From Paenibacillus rhizosphaerae (lineage in GTDB: Bacteria > Bacillota > Bacilli > Paenibacillales > Paenibacillaceae), in NCBI RefSeq assembly GCF_014192015.1, contig NZ_JACHXJ010000003.1, positions 981,200-1,045,199 of the forward strand: DNA of 64,000 nt, read 5' to 3'. Positions within the stretch are counted from its first letter, which is position 1. Every line of letters starts with the position of its first letter. Positions 60,872 through 64,000 of this stretch are shown in pieces. Made by a program: the position numbers and the translations under genes. The notes under the pieces are model-generated. The model did not search any database and was not told where the DNA came from. It was given only the letters and a program-made list of their open reading frames with translations.

Positions 60872-60885
60872 AGGGGGTTTTGGTT

Positions 60886-61062
60886 ATGCCATACGGCAAC
60901 AAGGTTAAATTTCATTATGACGTGCCTGCCTACATCAAAAAGCAGCTTGCCGAAGCGGCCAAGAAGCTGAACATGACCGCTACGGAGCTGCTGTCCAAAA
61001 CGATCGAGGAAGAATACGAGCGGGTCAAACGCGAGCAAGCTTCCGCTAACTCCGGGAAATAA
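60886..61062 (+). CDS. Ribbon-helix-helix-like protein (B1)
   Basis: A 58-residue protein with the strand KVKFHYDVPAYIKKQLAEAA, then KKLNMTATELLSKTIEEEYE. This is a typical ribbon-helix-helix layout and aligns with the C-terminal part of the preceding protein (Y-x-x-x-x-x-IK, then AA, then T/S-A-T-x-LL). The ATG is 9 bases after GGGGG; an in-frame TTG two codons upstream is less likely. 14 bases after A1, so co-transcribed. Its protein sequence is identical to that of the copy at 62668. Confidence 0.75.
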   Translation: MPYGNKVKFHYDVPAYIKKQLAEAAKKLNMTATELLSKTIEEEYERVKREQASANSGK

Positions 61063-61197
61063 CCGGGATCTGGGCTGCGAACCTTTCCAAGGAACGGGCC
61101 TGTTCCACGGAGAGACTCAGGTATTCATAGTCCTGACCGATCCGGTCGCATGACAGCAGATGGCACTCTGTATAGTCGTCCACCGGATCGTGTTCCA
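61046..61197 (-). pseudogene. 3' remnant of the 105-residue hypothetical gene (C')
   Basis: The last ~50 codons of the gene found intact at 62828-63145, in the same frame and with the same TAG stop. Upstream of 61197 the similarity ends abruptly and no start with a ribosome site is present, so the N-terminal half is lost. Shares its last 17 bases with the convergent B1 gene, as in the intact copy. Confidence 0.82.
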
Positions 61198-61446
61198 CCG
61201 AATCCCGTCGACAGCGTCTTGATCATCAAGGTGATTCGCTCTTATAGGGGAAGCCCTCTTCTAGATTGGATAAAGCCCCAAAATAGTTCCTGAGGCATAT
61301 AAACAACCTAATAACCAGTAATGCATTTAGTACCATTTACACTCTCTAATAAATTTCACTTTTTTTATAATGATTAAAGTCAAATGTTAACTGACTGGGT
61401 AATAAACATAATGTGATGTAAATTAAACAAGGGAGAGATGGTACAT
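61198..61446. other. AT-rich spacer before the stalk-domain gene
   Basis: Non-coding by inspection, clearly lower in GC than the flanking repeats. It contains the left junction of the insert and, near 61385-61435, the presumed promoter of the secreted protein gene; no clear -35/-10 pair was identified. Confidence 0.4.
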
Positions 61447-61968
61447 ATGAAAAAATTGATTATTGGACTTACTGTGGGGATGCTCATTGGTTCGTCTACC
61501 GTTGCCATGGCAGCCACATCCACCACCGTAAAAGCGACGATTGCCAAATACCGCGTGCTCATTAACGGGGTCAATAAACCAGTGGCTTCGAACCAACTTT
61601 TATACAACGGTAATACATATGTCCAATTGCGGGATGCCGGATCCATTTTCGGATATGATGTTAGCTACAAAGCTTCTGATAAGTCCATCAACTTTACTGT
61701 CAAGAACAGCCCTGATTCAAATTGGATCACCATTACCGATTTTGCGACAGCTAACGGTTATACCATTAAAGTGGATAACGCCTCTACGGACACATATAAT
61801 ATTCAAGCTAACAACTCAACGGTATTGGCAGTGAACATCAGCAATCTGAAAGAAAATGAAGAAAGAGCATTGACTTCAACTAATGGTAAGGTCGTCACGG
61901 TTAAAAGATATTTAGGATCCTACCTTCTGAATAAAACTGACCTCATTAGAGGCGGGTTTATGAACTAA
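61447..61968 (+). CDS. Secreted protein with copper amine oxidase-like N-terminal (stalk) domain
   Basis: A 173-residue exported protein. The signal peptide is KKLIIGLTVGMLIGSSTVAM with AMA-A cleavage. The mature part has YRVLINGVNKPVASNQLLYN, GNTYVQLRDAGSIFGYDVSY and ASDKSINFTVKN, the pattern of the copper amine oxidase N-terminal-like domain that Paenibacilli attach to many surface proteins. No second domain. The ATG at 61447 follows GGGAG by 11 bases. Base composition is lower in GC than neighbours, and it lies entirely in the insert between the two direct repeats, suggesting a different origin. Confidence 0.82.
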   Translation: MKKLIIGLTVGMLIGSSTVAMAATSTTVKATIAKYRVLINGVNKPVASNQLLYNGNTYVQLRDAGSIFGYDVSYKASDKSINFTVKNSPDSNWITITDFATANGYTIKVDNASTDTYNIQANNSTVLAVNISNLKENEERALTSTNGKVVTVKRYLGSYLLNKTDLIRGGFMN

Positions 61969-61979
61969 GGTAATAACTT

Positions 61980-62013
61980 AGGTAGTCGGGAATACTCCGA
62001 CTGCCTCTTTTTT
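61980..62013 (+). terminator. Terminator of the stalk-domain gene
   Basis: AGGTAGTCGG (61980-61989) pairs with CCGACTGCCT (61997-62006), then CTTTTTTA. It lies 11 bases after the stop. Confidence 0.85.
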
Positions 62014-62114
62014 ATTTAAGGTAATGCCACACGAAATCCATTGCTCTTTTCAATACGAGTAAACTGGATCTGAATCTCAGCAAAGCGTTGACTTGTTACC
62101 CATAAACCGTTACA

Positions 62115-62234
62115 TCACAGGGCCAGGATGGTGGCAGTTGCACCGTAATGTCTATTATTACCCCAATCTTTCCAGTAAGGGGTTGAACCATAGGTATAGG
62201 AACATAAGGGTCGTGGTAACTGAACAAATTTCAT
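62115..62234 (-). CDS. Possible 39-residue peptide, bacteriocin-like remnant
   Basis: On the minus strand a 39-codon frame reads MKFVQLPRPLCSYTYGSTPY and continues WKDWGNNRHYGATATILAL. The aromatic/Gly/Asn-rich composition and HYGATATI end faintly resemble the C-terminal part of lactococcin 972-type bacteriocins, but there is no signal peptide and no clear ribosome site. It may be a fragment of a lost gene. The rest of 62014-62391 shows nothing recognisable. Confidence 0.2.
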   Translation of the reverse strand: MKFVQLPRPLCSYTYGSTPYWKDWGNNRHYGATATILAL

Positions 62235-62391
62235 CCTAAGTCAGCATCAAACAGCCCAGTTCTTTGCCTGTGCTCTGTGCACTATACTGGCTCAAAAGTC
62301 ATTATTTCAATGGCATCTAGATCAGATCTTATTAGCTCAATGTATGCCTAGAAATCCTGTCCTTTTGGCGACTCGAAATCTGTGAGCCATT

Positions 62392-62652
62392 ATGCAGGGC
62401 TTAATCGGGGTGCTGCCAAAATACGGCCGCGAAGCGTCCCAGGATTCGACATTGGACGAGCTAGTGAAGCTCGCGATCGATGCGGAAAAAACGATGGAAG
62501 GCCACATGTCCGAGCCGAAGCTCAATCTGCCTTACGAGTTCCAGCCGGAAATCAAGGAGAAGCTGATCGAAGCGGCGGCGCTGCAGGATATGTCCGCAAC
62601 CCAGCTGCTGATCCGGATTATCGAGCGTAAATACCAGGAAGTAATGGGTTAA
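62392..62652 (+). CDS. N-terminally truncated copy of the ribbon-helix-helix-like gene (A2)
   Basis: An 86-residue frame: six unrelated residues (MQGLIG) joined to residues 42-121 of the A1 protein (VLPKYGREASQDSTLDELVK and onward), with three substitutions in that part (Thr53 to Asp, Lys80 to Asn, Asp95 to Glu). The DNA-binding-like C-terminal domain is intact, but the first ~41 residues and the strong promoter are missing and only a weak GTGAG precedes the ATG. Either a decayed copy or a short form of the protein. Confidence 0.55.
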   Translation: MQGLIGVLPKYGREASQDSTLDELVKLAIDAEKTMEGHMSEPKLNLPYEFQPEIKEKLIEAAALQDMSATQLLIRIIERKYQEVMG

Positions 62653-62979
62653 AAGAAGGGTTTGGTTATGCCATATGGCAACAAGGTTAAATTTCATTAT
62701 GACGTGCCTGCCTACATCAAAAAGCAGCTTGCCGAAGCGGCCAAGAAGCTGAACATGACCGCTACGGAGCTGCTGTCCAAAACGATCGAGGAAGAATACG
62801 AGCGGGTCAAACGCGAGCAAGCTTCTGCTAACTCCGGGAAATAACGGGAATCTGGGCTGCGAACCTTTCCACGGAACGGGCCTGTTCCACGGAAAGACTC
62901 AGGTATTCATAGTCCTGACCGATCCGGTCGCATGACACCAGATGGCATTCTGTATAGTCGTCCACCGGATCGTGTTCCA
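62394..62979. repeat. Direct repeat, copy 2 (about 586 bp)
   Basis: Second copy of the segment at 60612-61197 in the same orientation, 1782 bases away. It carries the truncated A2, complete B2 and the 3' half of the intact minus-strand gene C. Third-position and silent changes predominate, so the coding frames have been under selection since duplication. Confidence 0.9.
62668..62844 (+). CDS. Ribbon-helix-helix-like protein (B2)
   Basis: Encodes a 58-residue protein identical to B1, with silent changes in the DNA (for example the codon for Tyr3/Gly4 region and near the 3' end). AGAAGGG precedes the ATG. It overlaps the convergent C gene by 17 bases at the 3' end. Retention of an identical product in spite of DNA divergence argues that both copies are functional. 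Confidence 0.7.
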   Translation: MPYGNKVKFHYDVPAYIKKQLAEAAKKLNMTATELLSKTIEEEYERVKREQASANSGK

Positions 62980-63145
62980 GGAGATACACGCGGATGCTCG
63001 GGTTCAGGTCCTCGATTTTGCAAAAAAACATTGCTTCCGGGGCAGCGTCCATAATTGCCTTGATGCGTTCCCGCACGCAGCACGGCAGCAGCGGCTCCAG
63101 CAGCGAAAACGTCTGGATGGTCGGTTGGTATTCGTAAATCAGCAT
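62828..63145 (-). CDS. Hypothetical 105-residue protein (C, intact copy)
   Basis: A soluble protein of unknown function: IYEYQPTIQTFSLLEPLLPC, CVRERIKAIMDAAPEAMFFC and YTECHLVSCDRIGQDYEYLS. It has several Cys residues and alternating acidic/hydrophobic strands but no motif I can name. GGGAGG precedes the ATG by about 8 bases. The C-terminal half is duplicated as a remnant at 61046-61197. Convergent with the ribbon-helix-helix pair and upstream of it on the other side lies an endolysin, so a phage-derived origin is possible. Confidence 0.6.
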   Translation of the reverse strand: MLIYEYQPTIQTFSLLEPLLPCCVRERIKAIMDAAPEAMFFCKIEDLNPSIRVYLLEHDPVDDYTECHLVSCDRIGQDYEYLSLSVEQARSVERFAAQIPVISRS

Positions 63146-63233
63146 AAGCGGATGCCTCCCTTTGGTATGAAAAAGATTATGATTTCCCTCCTGCCTGACT
63201 TATCTCTATCTATGGTAGGTACTCGCGTTTTCA

Positions 63234-63977
63234 TTAGAGCACCTTCAGCCGCTGTAAAATCGTCAGCACCCTGTATAGATCGTAGCTCCCATTCACCGGG
63301 ATGCTGATGATTTTCGCCTCAACCGCTGCGTTTACTGCGGATTCCGCCCAGGCTGGTACCTCCATTTGCTGCCGCGCCTCCAGCGTGGAGATCCGCTGCT
63401 CCACCTTTTGTAGAAGGACTTCAAGTTGGGTCAGGCGTTCCGCTTTTTTCTTTAAATCTTCCAGCTGCTGTGCCAGCTCCATGATGTTAACACTCATTTC
63501 GATGTGATCTCCTTTCCATGTGTCATATTGAGGCAGTCCATACTGCTCCATAATCGCGATCAGCTTGGATGGGTACTTCGGGTCGGTCGCGTAGCCGCCT
63601 TTCCAAACTGCTTCGGCCGCCTGCCGGTAGTCTGCGTGCAGCACGCCGTGATACCGTGTCGGCTTGTCCTTGGTACCGTTCAGAAAAAGCTTGGAATGGT
63701 CGGCAATGGACTCCGTCCAGGAGTGGTATTTGCGAAAAGACGCTGCCACCTTCACAGCCTTGTCGTTGACATACTCCGTGGTGGGTATCTCCACGCTTCC
63801 CGCTGTGCCTTTGCCTTTGATGCCAAACAAGTTGTTTGCCTGTCGGGCGAGACCGCTTGTCCCCCAATTGGATTCCAGAATCGCCTGAGCGATCGTTAAG
63901 GAAGCTGGAACACCGGTGGCCTGCATGTCGGCTATGGCGCAGGGTGCGAGGGTGGCGATGAATTCGGTTTGATTCAC
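63234..63977 (-). CDS. Glucosaminidase-type endolysin with coiled-coil C-terminal region
   Basis: A 247-residue peptidoglycan hydrolase. Residues 1-155 form a glucosaminidase (FlgJ/LytG-like) domain: SLTIAQAILESNWGTSGLAR with catalytic Glu35, NNLFGIKGKGTAGS, FRKYHSWTESIADHSKLFLN and YRQAAEAVWKGGYATDPKYP. Residues ~165-200 are a coiled coil (LAQQLEDLKKKAERLTQLEV), and the rest (PAWAESAVNAAVEAKIISIP) resembles wall-binding tails of Bacillales phage lysins. No signal peptide, as expected for a phage endolysin released through a holin. The start is a GTG at 63977 behind AGGGG. An internal ATG at 63497 has its own ribosome site. Confidence 0.85.
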   Translation of the reverse strand: MNQTEFIATLAPCAIADMQATGVPASLTIAQAILESNWGTSGLARQANNLFGIKGKGTAGSVEIPTTEYVNDKAVKVAASFRKYHSWTESIADHSKLFLNGTKDKPTRYHGVLHADYRQAAEAVWKGGYATDPKYPSKLIAIMEQYGLPQYDTWKGDHIEMSVNIMELAQQLEDLKKKAERLTQLEVLLQKVEQRISTLEARQQMEVPAWAESAVNAAVEAKIISIPVNGSYDLYRVLTILQRLKVL

Positions 63978-64000
63978 TCCGAGTCCCCTACTTTCTTCGT

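Larger units (their letters stand above)
60612..61197. repeat. Direct repeat, copy 1 (about 586 bp)
   Basis: Covers the 3' two-thirds of the 60506 gene, the whole 60886 gene and the 3' end of a minus-strand gene. Nearly the same sequence recurs at 62394-62979 with scattered mismatches and a one-base length difference near the start of the second gene. Similarity fades at GCAG on the left and stops sharply after GTGTTCCA on the right. Confidence 0.9.

Noticed and set aside
1..64000. CRISPR arrays, tRNA/rRNA genes and insertion sequences
   Set aside because: No regularly spaced short repeats, no cloverleaf or rRNA signature sequence and no transposase gene were recognised by eye; a covariance-model scan would be needed to exclude short tRNAs fully.

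Overview
The window is high-GC bacterial DNA with strong AGGAGG-type ribosome binding sites, frequent GTG/TTG starts, an H-type small acid-soluble spore protein, a SleB-type cell wall hydrolase and a Bacillota-style set of paralogues (YitT, LytR-CpsA-Psr, UPF0173). This points to an endospore-forming, Paenibacillus-like member of the Bacillales. No rRNA, tRNA, CRISPR array or insertion sequence was recognised.

Layout. 1-3312: a minus-strand tRNA t6A operon (nucleotidyltransferase-like gene, tsaE, tsaB, rimI, tsaD; tsaD runs off the left edge). 3499-5535: small membrane, hydrolase and DUF1801 genes. 5741-28053: a large organosulfur-type metabolic island. It has an operon with a dipeptide/oligopeptide-class ABC transporter flanked by two luciferase-like flavin monooxygenases (LLM) plus an MFS exporter. 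It also has a second run with a polar amino acid/cystine-class ABC transporter, two more LLM enzymes, two M20 amidohydrolases, an FMN reductase, a sarcosine-oxidase-like FAD enzyme and a DinB protein, headed by a LysR regulator with a divergent GNAT acetyltransferase. The gene content recalls the Bacillus subtilis ytlI/ytmI (cmo/sna/snd) and yxe S-alkylcysteine and S-succinocysteine salvage operons, with extra parts.

28148-32879: kinase-like APH gene, sspH, an acidic unknown protein, and a three-gene non-homologous end-joining set (Ku, ligase, primase-polymerase) with a sigma-G-like promoter. 32931-42051: envelope and membrane genes (YitT, YnfA, cardiolipin synthase, M23 peptidase plus bactofilin, an ABC-2 exporter, LCP protein, undecaprenyl-phosphate sugar transferase, PilZ-like protein). 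42108-42639: an XRE repressor with three GATAC-N5-GTATC-type operators in its divergent promoter region. 43363-47961: the large glutamate synthase subunit alone. 48349-56550: metabolic and maintenance genes, including ThpR, a dehydrogenase, a TRM11-like methyltransferase, a fifth LLM enzyme and a dGTPase. 56874-60085: glpK-glpD.

60446-63977: a small accessory, phage-like segment. A pair of ribbon-helix-helix-like genes and the end of a convergent gene are present twice as ~586-bp direct repeats around a 1.2-kb insert carrying a secreted stalk-domain protein, followed by a glucosaminidase endolysin with an apparent internal translation start. The truncation pattern of the two copies is that expected from single-crossover integration of a circle.

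The two most rewarding places are the sulfur island (proposed here as a bacillithiol/mercapturate-style salvage route) and the duplicated ribbon-helix-helix segment. Functional statements are from motif recognition and context only; no database search was possible.
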